Shown here: positions 21,201 through 36,603 of the stretch, in pieces
How positions within the stretch are numbered: position 1 is the first letter of the stretch
Layout of the letters: every line of letters begins with the position of its first letter
Source: Phallusia mammillata
Lineage: Eukaryota > Chordata > Ascidiacea > Phlebobranchia > Ascidiidae
NCBI GenBank assembly: GCA_003260075.1
Contig: QLIY01000428.1
Coordinates: 1 to 64,000, forward strand
Length of the DNA stretch: 64,000 bases
Direction: 5' to 3'
The notes under the pieces: generated by a model
What the model saw: the letters and a program-made list of their open reading frames with translations, nothing else
Databases searched by the model: none
Told to the model about the DNA's origin: nothing
Position numbers and translations under genes: made by a program

Positions 21201-23819
21201 CACAGAGTGTCGTAAATAGAAAGCTTATTCCAACTTACAATGTTGAAGTTTCCCCGACCATCTGAACTGTCTCCGGCTCCGCTGTATAAAGGAGCGTTGT
21301 GTCCGGTATTCGACTCCCACGAACCCCCGTGGAAGTCGTACGACATCAAGTGGACGAGATCAAGAAGCCTGGCACACAAAGATCGTATAGAATTACGCAC
21401 AAAGATCGTAGACAAGCAAGATAAGATCGGCTACATTTAACAGATAGGTTTGTCTGGGAAATCGAGGGACTTCACCGCAAAGTTACACCATTGATATGAG
21501 TTGAGTTGAAACGTACCCGCATATTTCGCTGATTTCGTAAGCCGCATCAATAGTTCCTTCCCCAGCAGCAACGGCGTAAGTAAGAAGCAATTTCTTGTTT
21601 CCAGTGGCGGCTGCTTCGTTGTCGAATGCCTCGCGGAGAATCTGTGATAACGTGGTTAGTAAGCAAGCTGTTTTGTCCGCTAAGTGGCGAAGTATTCAAG
21701 CAAAAAAAACGCGTTGCTTGTTGGTGAAACATCGTTAACATCGATGGCATGTTTTAAAATAGATTAGTTTATTTGGAAAAGAATAACCATAAACTAATAT
21801 TGATGCCGCAACATGCTGATGCTTGTGGCACAAACCACTCAAAGTGTGACGTAAGTACAAATAAGTTGCTATTTTCACAACGCGTGAGAACCACACCAGC
21901 TGGCTTTGTAAATATAGTTTGCCAACACGTGTGAGTTTCTCATGCTGGGAACGGTTACTAGGACGAATGTTTTATGACGTAACAGACACACCTCGAGAAG
22001 NTCTATATTCTTGTTTGGTCAAGCCCAGTGGTTTTTGTGTGTTTTAAAACATTGCGAGGCAGTCAATCGTGCCTGCGATGTGACTTAAGGTAGGCTAACC
22101 ACCAAGCTCAGAAGGCATGAGCATTTGTAGGGGGGGGGGGCCGAATTCCAAAACGAGTTTGTCATTTACGAATTTTGGAGGGGGCCACAGATCTTACATT
22201 GTTATGTAAATGTCCCTTTATGTAAAGGGGGCCACGAGGCCCAAAATATACTTTTAGGGGGGCACGGTCCATGAAAGGTTGAGAACCACAGGTATTGTGG
22301 GTTCCCTCACATGCCTTGCAATATATGTTAATTAGTCTGTATAAAGGTCAAACCTGCATGACACCCTCGTTTTGACAAACCGCCGTGAATCGGTCGGTCC
22401 CGAAGTTCCAGCCTCCGACAGCAGCAGTTATCTTTAAATCGGGATTGGTTTGTTTCCATGTCAACATTTCCGAGATGAGTTGATCTCCGTTCCATTCGCG
22501 CAGTTTCAACTGTTAACGGAAATTTCAAGGTTGTAATTCGCAAAGCACAGTGAGTCAGTTCTATTAGAGACGTCAAATCGAACCGATCGGTCTTCTGAGC
22601 ATTTTCATGCTACAAGGCACAGGCCGGAAAAGTCTAGCTTGCGGTGGGATTCGAACCCACGACAGGAACTTATTTGGGCTGGTACTGCTGTAATTACGCT
22701 ACAAATGCTCATGCCTTCTGAGCTTGGTGGTTAGCCTACCTTAAGTCGCATCGCAGGCACGATTGACTGCCTCGCAATGTTTTAAAACACACAAAACCAC
22801 TGGGCTAGACCAAACAAGAATATAGAGCGATGTTGGTGGCGGAACTCAGCCGCTTTGCAAAACTTGGATATACTTATGTATAAATATTTGTTGCTGATAC
22901 AACTTGACGAAAAACCAGCTGCACCTAAATTGTGATGCAGACGAGATATGTGGTAAATTGGTTGGAAGCTTAGTTCAGATTATGTTTTCAAAACTTTTTG
23001 ACGAGACCGAGCTTGGAGTCACAAATCTCACATTAAGTTGGTTTAATTCAGGGGTGGGCAACCTGCAGCCCGCGGGCCGCATGCGGTCCGTCATTAAAGG
23101 TTTTGCGGCCCGCAGAGACGCTTGGTTTTCAAAAGTACTGGCAAACGAGTCCAATTATTACATATTTTTGAGCTGAATAATGCGCCTGTTGCTAGTATTC
23201 TGCGATCTGGCAAAATGTGGCTAGAATCAAATACGAATTATACATGTAGTTGAGCATATTTTGTAAGAAACAAAGCAAAATCACTTTGTGTTATGCACAT
23301 GTGCGGCCCGCGATCCAATTTTGACACTTATAATTGGCCCTACAGTAACAAAGGTTGCCCACCCCTGGCTTAATTGCTGCTCGTTGAAGAGGTTTAATTG
23401 CTAGGTTTTTTTACCTCATCGTTGGTATTTCAGAAACAATAAGAGGAAAAAATGCAGAACAAAATTTAAGTAAAATGACAAACAAATGATCAGGTTACCC
23501 TAATATCATTTAAACCGTTTTTGTTTTTTACCTCATTGTTGGTTCCGATCTCGACGAACGAGTATACGATGTGTGTGCAGAGAAAAGGATCGACATCCCA
23601 TGGTTTGTATTTTCCCTCACCAGGTCTGTACTGCGACCAGTTCGTGTAGTAACAGACTCTCGCGTAATCGTAATCTTCTTGTTTTGGCAAACCTGCAAAA
23701 AGATAAGTAGCTTTAAAGCAAGTTTGGGACGACGCAACTATTACTTTTTAAATGAACCATTTCGTACCTTCGTTTGCGAGAGCGCCCACGAACAAAGTGG
23801 AAAGAAATAAAATCCACAT
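18290..23819 (-). CDS. GH18 chitinase, copy 2 (catalytic exon lost at a gap)
   Basis: Same gene plan as copy 1. Exons in order: 23819-23768 (signal peptide [15 protein letters not shown]), 23692-23532, 22509-22354, a catalytic exon of which only 8 bases (21993-22000) remain before an n at 22001, 21641-21517, 21368-21239, 21016-20940 (interrupted by poly-G near 20992), 20756-20648, 20298-20182, a fragmented exon (pieces at 19988-20019, 19883-19912, 19721-19750), 19617-19400 (Thr/Pro linker [19 protein letters not shown]; n at 19532 hides about 14 codons), 19290-19175 and 19055-18905 (CBM14 no. 1, intact), 18465-18290 (CBM14 no. 2). Where exons are whole they agree closely with copy 1. Whether the catalytic DxxDxDxE exon is truly absent cannot be told, because the loss coincides with an unresolved base. 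Confidence 0.88.
18474..18780. repeat. Minisatellite of about 29-base units in the last intron of chitinase copy 2
   Basis: About ten imperfect units of ggttaccatcggtcagtttg plus caatcagag, head to tail, beginning just upstream of the last exon. Copy 1 has only about four decayed units in the same intron, so the array expanded or contracted after duplication. Confidence 0.85.
20075..20160 (-). mobile_element. tRNA-derived SINE-like fragment
   Basis: The minus strand contains a pol III box B (GTGGGTTCAAATCCCAT) preceded by a box-A-like segment (TGTAATTGCACTTGCCC). A decayed version lies in the matching intron of copy 1 near 10900-10985, so the insertion predates the duplication. The flanks do not form an acceptor stem, so it is not called a tRNA gene. 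Confidence 0.5.
22002..22830. repeat. Inverted repeat with about 125-base arms enclosing chitinase exon 22354-22509
   Basis: Sequence 22002-22130 reappears as its reverse complement at about 22690-22825 with few differences (shared cattgcgaggcagtcaatcg). The left arm starts exactly at the unresolved base 22001 and ends at a poly-G run. A tRNA-like box B (GTGGGTTCGAATCCCACC on the minus strand, near 22640-22665) lies beside the right arm, so the repeat may be a SINE family with one copy in each orientation brought together by the faulty join. Confidence 0.65.
23049..23367. mobile_element. hAT-like element with CAGGGGTGGGCAACCT ends
   Basis: Left end CAGGGGTGGGCAACCTG and right end AGGTTGCCCACCCCTG are inverse copies, flanked by gtttaatt and gcttaatt (7 of 8). 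Subterminal GCGGCCCGC motifs are typical of this widespread animal hAT group. No transposase. Lies in the intron between chitinase copy 2 exons 23532 and 22509. Confidence 0.8.
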
Positions 23820-24042
23820 CGTTCAATAATTTTCACAAAATGGTCGTCAGAAACTAACTTGATTCAATTTATGGAAAACTTTTTCATTAATGTAGCAAAC
23901 AATATTTGTAAATTTAAATCAAATACAAATGTAATTCGCAGAAGCAAGAAATAGAAGCTGCCCTTCACAGCGCTGACCGCAAAATACTTAGTGTTTGTAA
24001 ACTGCCTGTAAGGAAACTAAGTCTACTCGCAACGCTCTCAAG

Positions 24043-24050
24043 CTTTTATA
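24043..24050 (-). promoter_or_regulatory. Candidate TATA box of chitinase copy 2
   Basis: TATAAAAG on the minus strand, 224 bases upstream of the start codon. The spacing is nearly the same as for the copy 1 candidate. It lies only about 320 bases from the receptor gene's stop codon. Confidence 0.45.
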
Positions 24051-24366
24051 TGCGGTAAATGTTGACCGTCAGCAAACAACTGACCTCTCGAAAAAACTTT
24101 GACGTATAGTTACGACAACTTCTACGCACCAAATTAAAAAAAACTTTTGATTTCCCAGCTTGTTGCATGATCTGGCTAGTATTGGAGATTCAAAGTTTAA
24201 ATAAATGCTGGTAAATCTGTGGTAAAAATTTAAAAGCAACACGAATATGGTTCAACATAGCTTTTATGACTCAGCAAATTTGCAGCAGCATGCAAAATTT
24301 GAATCCGCTATTGTTTACAACATCAGAAAACGTGGCAAAGGAAATAATCTTCACTCAGTGATCAAC

Positions 24367-27300
24367 TCATAGGAAAGGCTGGATGAAGATTCCGATAGTT
24401 CCGATGATGCAAACCACGACGAAAACGCACAAAAACAATCGGTCGATCACCATGGCAACGTACTTCCAATCCTCGCGGATCTACAAAAGGGACGGTTAAA
24501 GTTTCAACTCTTTATGGCGGATCTACAAAGAGCACGGTTAAAGTTGGAAATACAGACGAAAGTTGTTTTGAGTCTCACATTCTTGTTTTTATCCTCCCGC
24601 CTCATGTGGTCCGCGATAAACTTCACCCCCTCCAGAGCGCTCTTTGTCTCGTGGGAAAACACTTCCGCGTTCTTTCTGTGACGTAATGCACCACTTCCGG
24701 ATATCTCAGTGACGTCAACGTTGTACAGCGGCACTGGAGAATATAAATGTTGTTACATTTCCCTTATTTTTTTCGCCGGTTTTGGGGGGGGGGCAAAAAC
24801 AGTTCAATTTGAAAAAACACAAGCATTAAAAGAAAAGAGTACTTGGTGTCAAAAAAAACTGAATTTTGTGGCTACAGTACCAACACCAACATTTTCCCCA
24901 AACAACCCAACTTTTTTGGGTAGAGTATCATTACCATTTTACCCAAACGATTTTGGGTAAAGAGTTTTTTACCCAATAAAGTAGGGTAAAGAATTTTGGG
25001 TAACGCAAATTTGGGTAAAATCATTGGGCAACAAAACAGTTTACCCAAAATATTTGGGTATTTTGCTGCTGTACCCAAAGTTCTCTTGATCGATTTACCC
25101 AAATTGGTTTACAGTGTAAATAGCAGACTTTTAGCCTATCTATCGAAACGGGATTCGTACGTCCCCACATGGCTAAAACATAATACTTATCGTTCCGTTT
25201 AATAACTTTAAACGGCCCATCATAGTGGTTATACAAAGGACCTTTGTTGGCAGCCATGCACTTTGACGAACACGCGGGAACATTTCTTCAGTTCCGGATC
25301 TAAATGTGATCTGATAGGACGGTTATTTTAGGTGGTATAAATTTCATAATAGCAATGAACTTCGATAGCCGTTGTGCATACGTAACCTTTGTAATGCCCG
25401 GAAGAGATTCTTCAAAGAACTCTCCTATTTTGTTGCCTATTAGGTGATGCACTTTATTTTGCCTTTTGGTGTAAGTTCCAAACTACTGCTTCCAAATCAA
25501 GCTTGCTTTTTGTTGTGCAACCTACTGTGTAAATAGAAGAGTGCTGTAATTAATGGAAAGCGAAAGTTTTTCTACATTTTAAAAATAAATCCAGTAATAG
25601 AATGCATGAAGTGGCATATGAAACAAAGTAGGTCTTTCTAAGAATTTTCACCAGTTTTAGGGGGGGGGGATTCTGGCGATTCTTCATTGCCAAGTTTGCC
25701 GACTTTGCCGAGTAAAGTTGTTTAGTAACCAAAAAGTTTTATATTTCGATCTTTCCGCAAAAACGGTGATGATTCTTGCAGCATGCAGAGTTGAGAGTCG
25801 GGCCGGGTTTGAACTCAGTTTTGTTACCTAGCTGAGTAGCTAGTACCTGGTTATGACCTAATGCCTAGCAGCCTAAAACGTCATGCTTAAGTCGGGGGGG
25901 GGGGAGTTTAGAGTCGGGCCGGGTTTGAACTCAGCTTTGTTACCTAGCTGAGTAGCTAGTTCCTGGTTATGACCTAATGCCTAGCAGCCTAAAACGTCAT
26001 GCTTAAGTCACTGTCTATCATTGTCCATTATCTTCGTCAGGCTTATCAATCAAATATTAAACGGGATTCCCAAAAATGATTCGCGTTCGGGTTTGAATTT
26101 CGGGCCCGCTTACAACTGTGGTTCAACATTAGCTGCAACATATTACCGATACTGCCCAACCTAAAATCTTAAACTTAAACTTGAAACCAAACAACCGTAG
26201 ATGACCGTAAACAAAAAGTTTTTCTGTAGCGACACAATACGCTTTACCAATCATACGCTTACTATAGCCTGTGAAATAGCACAACAAAAGTGCAAAGAAG
26301 GCGGTTAACTTTCCAAACCATTCACTTTCAGTTGCTTCCTCGTTTTCTTTCTTGCATCCACATCTTCCGGTGGGATCAGGTCTCTGCATCATGAGCAGCT
26401 TGGGAAGTTTTTCGAGGAAGATCGATTCCATCCAGGGAGTCATAGTGTGGGTGCTTGGAGATCGGTGGTGGATGTTGAGGACAATCACGCTCGCTACGAT
26501 GGAGAGAGTTACAAGAACCATCGTAAACATCAGGTACTTTCCTGTGAAAAATCAGTTATTAGAATGTATAAGGGGAGTTTGTCAAAACAGGAGTTTTTAA
26601 CCAGTGTTGGGATTCAGCCGGTTCGCACCGGTTCAATAGAACCGTCTCACAAAATTCATGACATCAGCGAACCGGTTAGCATTACTGGTTACTTTCAATG
26701 GACTTTTTGTAACAGAGCTTAAAAATCCACCACTGTTTCCAACCGTAACTTACCGATGAGAGGAACATCCAGTGAAGTTGGAGGAACGATCTTTGAGATG
26801 AGGAGGAGGAACACAGTGAGAGCCAGGAGGACGGAGATGCAGAGAGTCATCTTCTCACCACAATCCGATGGAAGATAGAAGACAAGGATCGCAAGGGAGG
26901 TGATGAGGATGCAGGGAATGATGAGGTTCACTGTGTAGAACAGTGGTTTCCTCCGGATGATCAGGCTGAAAGTGGAATCAATAAGTTTACTTTGCACGAA
27001 CAATCGACTTCACTCATTTAGTTTGGGAAAAGATTTTACACATTTCGGGTTAAGCTCGTTCTAGTTTGATCCAATATTTTACGCAAAGATTATTTGACGC
27101 TGAGCGCAGCGGAAGACCACGTGATCACCACGTTATATGTTCAACAATAGCTCGAATCAGAAGGAGAATGTGGATAAACTGTCGGTTGGATTTTAATGCA
27201 GTTACACTGTGCTTGGTAGAAAATAAATGTAATACTTGTATTTAACTTCAATGTGGTAATTGGAACTCAGTATTATTACAGTGTTAAAATATAACTGACT

Positions 27301-29303
27301 GCACACTTTAAACAAGTTCCCAGCTTACTCAATGTATGTGTCTGATGTAATTTGTCCAATTAACTGTTTCTGACGGGCCCTGATAATTAAATACAATATT
27401 CAAATACGGTTACATTCTAAATAAAGTTAATCTGAGGAAACCAGGCCCGCCGCGTTGTAACCGACAATGTTTGCAACAATGTGCGTTTTACCAAAGACAA
27501 AAATTCAAACCTGTAGAGCAGAGCTTGGTAGGTTTTGTCGTTTGGGTTTGTTGTCATTATTCCTGGGGTTGACAGAATATCCCATTCGCCACTCGGCGTA
27601 AAATCGTCTAATGTAGCATTGGGATTTTTGATCTTAAGCTCGATGTCGTTCCTGCGAATAAACAAACATTATTTGAATCAACTTTCACACAAAATATCAA
27701 ATTACGCGGGACGAATTTTGTTGTGTCAGAAACATGACACAGCAGCGTCGCGGTTTTCAGCAATTGCGTCACAAACAACTGCATTGTGTCATTAATTAAT
27801 TTAAATTACCAAAAACAGTGATCGTCAAAAAGTGAAAATGTGACATCTTCGTATATTTGACTGTTTACCACCAGCGGTTCTTAACCTTCTTGGTGCCGTG
27901 ACCCCTTGATAACATTTGCCAAATTACGGTTACCCGAAGGATAAAATAAGTAGGCTATGTAGTAACATTGACTTCTAAATGTCCTAACATTTATTGAGGT
28001 CCGTGAGTTTATTTTATAGGGGCTAGAGGTTCATGACTTAAAACGAGTTGGGAACCACTGGCTTAAGCGACCCCACTCAAATATTTAGGCGACACCAATT
28101 GGGATCGCGACCAACAGGTTGGGAACCGCTGGTGTATATGACCACGAACCTGTTGTAAGTCCACGACCGAAATTTCATTGTACAGTTTTGTATGTCGAAG
28201 GGGAAGTGTCGGACTTTGATGTTGCAAGCACTTTTGTATATGGCGGGTGGCATCCAAGACACGACCCCGGTGTGTTGGATGATTGCGTTCGATTGTAGAG
28301 AAACTTCATAAGTTCCATCAGCACTGGGAAGAAAGGAAACACTGAACTAACTTGAAAGTATTCAGTATTTCAACCCTGGTCAGCTGCATCTAAGCTATAC
28401 AGCTTAACGACAAGGTTACACAACAAGTAGGAAACAGTCTTCGCCTTCAACATTTTGGAAAACAACATATAATGTGTCATATGTGTGAGAAGTATTTTAA
28501 TTCATAAGAAAAGAAAAGGTATATACGTTTTACTTGATGATGACAATAGGAACATTAGAAACGTTGCAATGTTTTACACTCAGATATTGGCTTGTGTCTT
28601 CTTGCAAAGAAAACTCACTTATTATAAAGAACCATGTCAGGAAGCCAAATCATATCAGAAGGCAGTTGCACTTTGGTGATATTTTCAAACGAAGTTGGTT
28701 TCCAAGTGAGCCTGTGGTCTTCCCAAACTTGCGGCAACCAAACTTTTGTTATCATGTATTGCTCACGTTCGTTCTACAACACAGAAGGTCATTGTTTGCT
28801 ATTGTTTAACGACAAAGGTGGCCTCTGCCTGCTGTGAAGTCGTTCTACCAAACAAACACGACTTGTTTACATTATTATGACATAACAACATGCAAATAAA
28901 TAAACAGTTCCACAAGTATAATGATCAGTATGACGTCAGAAATAACTTACTATGCCGATAAGTTGGGAAATAATGAGATCGAAATGGATGTCTACGCGAT
29001 CAGTCAAATTAACAGATGGTCGAATCAGTTTATTGTAGCGGTGTCTGTTCAGCAGATGACGTAACAATCTTTCCTCGGCGTGCGTCGCGAAGCTCTCGTG
29101 AACTAGAACAAACACAGTTGGAAAGTTTAGAAAGAGAAACCACAGGTGGCATAGACTGACGTTGGATCAATTCATAAACATCAGTCAAACAATCGATTTG
29201 GTATAAACCGGTCGATAAATCGATGGTAATAAATAAATATACAGCAAGCAAACAACTCACCTACACCAAGCCACAACACTAAAAAAAACCACTTCGCAAA
29301 CAT
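24367..29303 (-). CDS. Nicotinic acetylcholine receptor-like subunit, non-alpha type
   Basis: Pentameric Cys-loop cation-channel subunit of the plasma membrane. Exons in order: 29303-29261 (signal peptide [15 protein letters not shown]), 29102-28951 ([19 protein letters not shown]), 28773-28619 ([26 protein letters not shown]), 28323-28150 (Cys loop [15 protein letters not shown]), 27651-27511, 26965-26754 (M1 to M3), 26541 to about 26315 (start of the cytoplasmic loop; donor uncertain), 24733-24579 (end of the loop), 24480-24367 ([15 protein letters not shown]4, stop). M2 begins [20 protein letters not shown]; Glu at its mouth predicts cation selectivity. Loop C ([20 protein letters not shown]) lacks the vicinal Cys pair of alpha subunits, so it should work only with an alpha partner. 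The large loop intron holds repeats. It lies upstream of chitinase copy 2 on the same strand. Confidence 0.9.
24885..25115. repeat. Cluster of ACCCAAA / TTTGGGT palindromic units
   Basis: About 230 bases contain well over ten copies of tacccaaa or its complement tttgggta in alternating orientation, spaced 10-30 bases apart. Inverted pairs such as ttacccaa...ttgggtaa could fold into many small hairpins. The cluster lies in the large intron of the receptor gene beside a gypsy remnant. No match to a known family was recognised. Confidence 0.7.
25120..25257 (-). mobile_element. Ty3/gypsy integrase C-terminal remnant
   Basis: The minus strand encodes a peptide with [15 protein letters not shown] and [11 protein letters not shown], the characteristic chromodomain-like C-terminal end of gypsy-type Pol polyproteins. 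It has no upstream integrase core, reverse transcriptase or LTR. A short dead fragment within an intron of the receptor gene. Confidence 0.75.
25795..26015 (-). mobile_element. tRNA-like SINE fragment present twice across a poly-G join
   Basis: A segment with box B (GAGTTCAAACCCGG on the minus strand) and a box-A-like region occurs at 25795-25890 and again at 25908-26010, separated by a run of about ten G. The copies differ by only one or two bases, so the pair is most likely two haplotypes of one insertion. Confidence 0.55.
26602..26735. mobile_element. Short hAT-like element, CCGGTTCGCACCGG family
   Basis: Ends CAGTGTTGGGATTC and inverse of CAGTGGTGGATTTTT, flanked by tttttaac and tttccaac (6 of 8). 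Internal motif AGCGAACCGGTTAGCATTAC is shared with the copies at 42562-42842 and 45587-45794. Located in the receptor intron between exons 26754 and 26541. Confidence 0.65.
27872..28131. mobile_element. hAT-like element or composite with CAGCGGTTC ends
   Basis: Starts CAGCGGTTCTTAACC and ends GGTTGGGAACCGCTG. An additional internal end-like sequence (gttgggaaccactgg near 28048) suggests two related elements. The immediate flanks do not match as a target duplication. Lies in the receptor intron between exons 28150 and 27651. Confidence 0.6.
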
Positions 29304-31069
29304 ATTTCCTCCTAATAAATTATTCTCCGGCTGTTTTAAACTGTAAATAGAACAAAAACAAAACGAATAAAAGCGTTGTCTGAAGAAATTCCTGGCTAGC
29401 TCAGTTCTTGCAAACCACGCAGCAACAGTGCTAAACAGACTAACGACTTGGTTGTCGTCTCAACCCGTTATCACGGCAGCTGTCAACGCCTCTTCACAAT
29501 TCCGTGAGAAGTTACCGCTCACATTTACAACCAGCAGCACACCAACACCGCATCAACCGAAACATCTGCATTAAAACACCTAAAATTACGTGGCTGCAAA
29601 TTTCGCCGAAATCCTTCAGTACTGATGTCATAAACAACTTTCCTGATTGTGACGTGACATTCGATCATACCGCCGTGTTCGTTCTGAAGTCTGACTGAAT
29701 TAAACTCTCTCCGCTGTGTCAAGGGAACGGCCGAGCTATTCCCTGCAGACTGTCTGTGGATGAAGATGTCGCATGCGCAGTAAGTGATTGGTTGAAGTAA
29801 ACAACATGCAGAGTTGCGCCTCAAACTTAAACAAACCTGAGCATGCAACAGTTGCCGTATGTTGCGGAAAATATGGGAATGATTCGTAAGCAATAACCTG
29901 AAATTGTAAGTATGTGTGTTAAATACACTTTCACATCAAATCTGCTGTGTAGAAACAACACGCGGTGATTAAACAATTTTATTGAGAGATGACCGATGCA
30001 AATATGCAATACACACAACTTGAGTGAAACAAGCCACAGGTGATTTGAAGGCACGCGTTGAAGGTTGAACAACTACAGTGACACAAACCATCAATAGGTG
30101 GAATTCAACCACTTCACAATTTACAACAGTGGAGGCTATAAAAATGAAATTAGTACGGAAAGTTGCAAAAGTATTGCAGACCGAATTGATTTAAAGCAAG
30201 CAGCAACTTTAGCAAATAACATACGATCGTTTATTTACAGGCAATTTTTTAATGAATAATAGTAACACAATTAAAAAATATTGCAGAGCATACGTAAATG
30301 GTTTTGGATATAAAACATACAGAACAATTCCACTTTGATGTGTAAATTCTGCCAAGGCATGCCACGAAGTAACAAAATTGATATGTACATGATTCAAAAA
30401 GGCTCCTAATCCCTCTTAAATAACAATTCACTAAAAGTTGAAGAACACCAACACCACAAAACACTATTCACAAAAGTCTATCATACAGAAGTTAAGCTGC
30501 GTGATTATTGTGGAAAGAAATAGTCAGCGAAACATGTAGAAATAAGCAAAACAGAATGGCTAAGTGCTAAATCACAAAGGCACTGCAAAGTACGTGAGCA
30601 AAAAATTCACAAACAAGTTTTGGTCGGAACGATTTAGTTTTAATGTCATTGTCATGGCCACATGTGACCAACATTATGTAACTGATTGCAAACAAGAAAA
30701 ACATTACAAGACAATCAGCCAATTAATGAACAACATAAATATTCACATGAAAGATAAAAAATTAGCTTATTGTCAGGGGGTAAAAATTGATTATTGGAGA
30801 CTAACCAGCTAATAAACTTTGTATGTTGCTTGAAATTGCAGAATTTTTCTTTAGTACTTTATGTAATACAACCAGCTATCCACAAAGGTAAACAGATAAA
30901 AGTACAAGGTTCAAAACCAATTTTTCCTAATCAACGCAGCCCTAGGTTTTAACTGCACACATATTATTTCCTGCCAGTAATGGTTTCAAGGAAAAAAACA
31001 AAGAGAAACAAAAAACAAACAAATAAAAAAGTTTAAGGAAAAACCTGCGTAAAATAAAACTTCCCGAGT
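29304..31069. other. Intergenic region between the receptor 5' end and the Src-type kinase 3' end
   Basis: No coding exon recognised. It must contain the receptor promoter and the 3' untranslated region of the kinase. A minus-strand AATAAA near 30226-30231 could be the kinase polyadenylation signal; this is weak evidence. Confidence 0.45.
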
Positions 31070-36319
<5,250 letters not shown>

Positions 36320-36573
36320 CTGCAGTGCGACAGAATAAGCAACCAAAACAACGCCGCAACATTGCTGGTTGCTTTATTGCACAAATATAAATACCAACTT
36401 CACAAACTACAACCTAAAAACTGAAACAAACATACATACACTATTAACAGTTTTGAATAATCTGAGCAAAAAAAATCAGAGCCAGTATTTGTGCGTAAAA
36501 CATTTGTGTCGTCCTTTTTTAGCATTGTGCTGCACCTAGTTGTATGCCTTCTGTTGCTTTTAATTCTGATGGC

Positions 36574-36603
36574 CTGATGATGACAAAAGCACTTGTCGAA
36601 ACG
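36574..36603 (+). ncRNA. Hammerhead-ribozyme-like core
   Basis: CTGATGA is followed by U, then GACAA, the loop AAGCAC, UUGUC and GAAAC: the two conserved core strands around a perfect 5-bp stem II with a hexaloop. A short helix ACG/CGU with loop CAGU follows. Against activity: one extra base before stem II, G at the expected cleavage position, and no clear stem I. Likely a decayed copy from a retroelement. Confidence 0.35.

Noticed and set aside
22620..22705. tRNA gene
   Set aside because: Box B is good, but the acceptor stem does not pair and the box A region is off. SINE-like.
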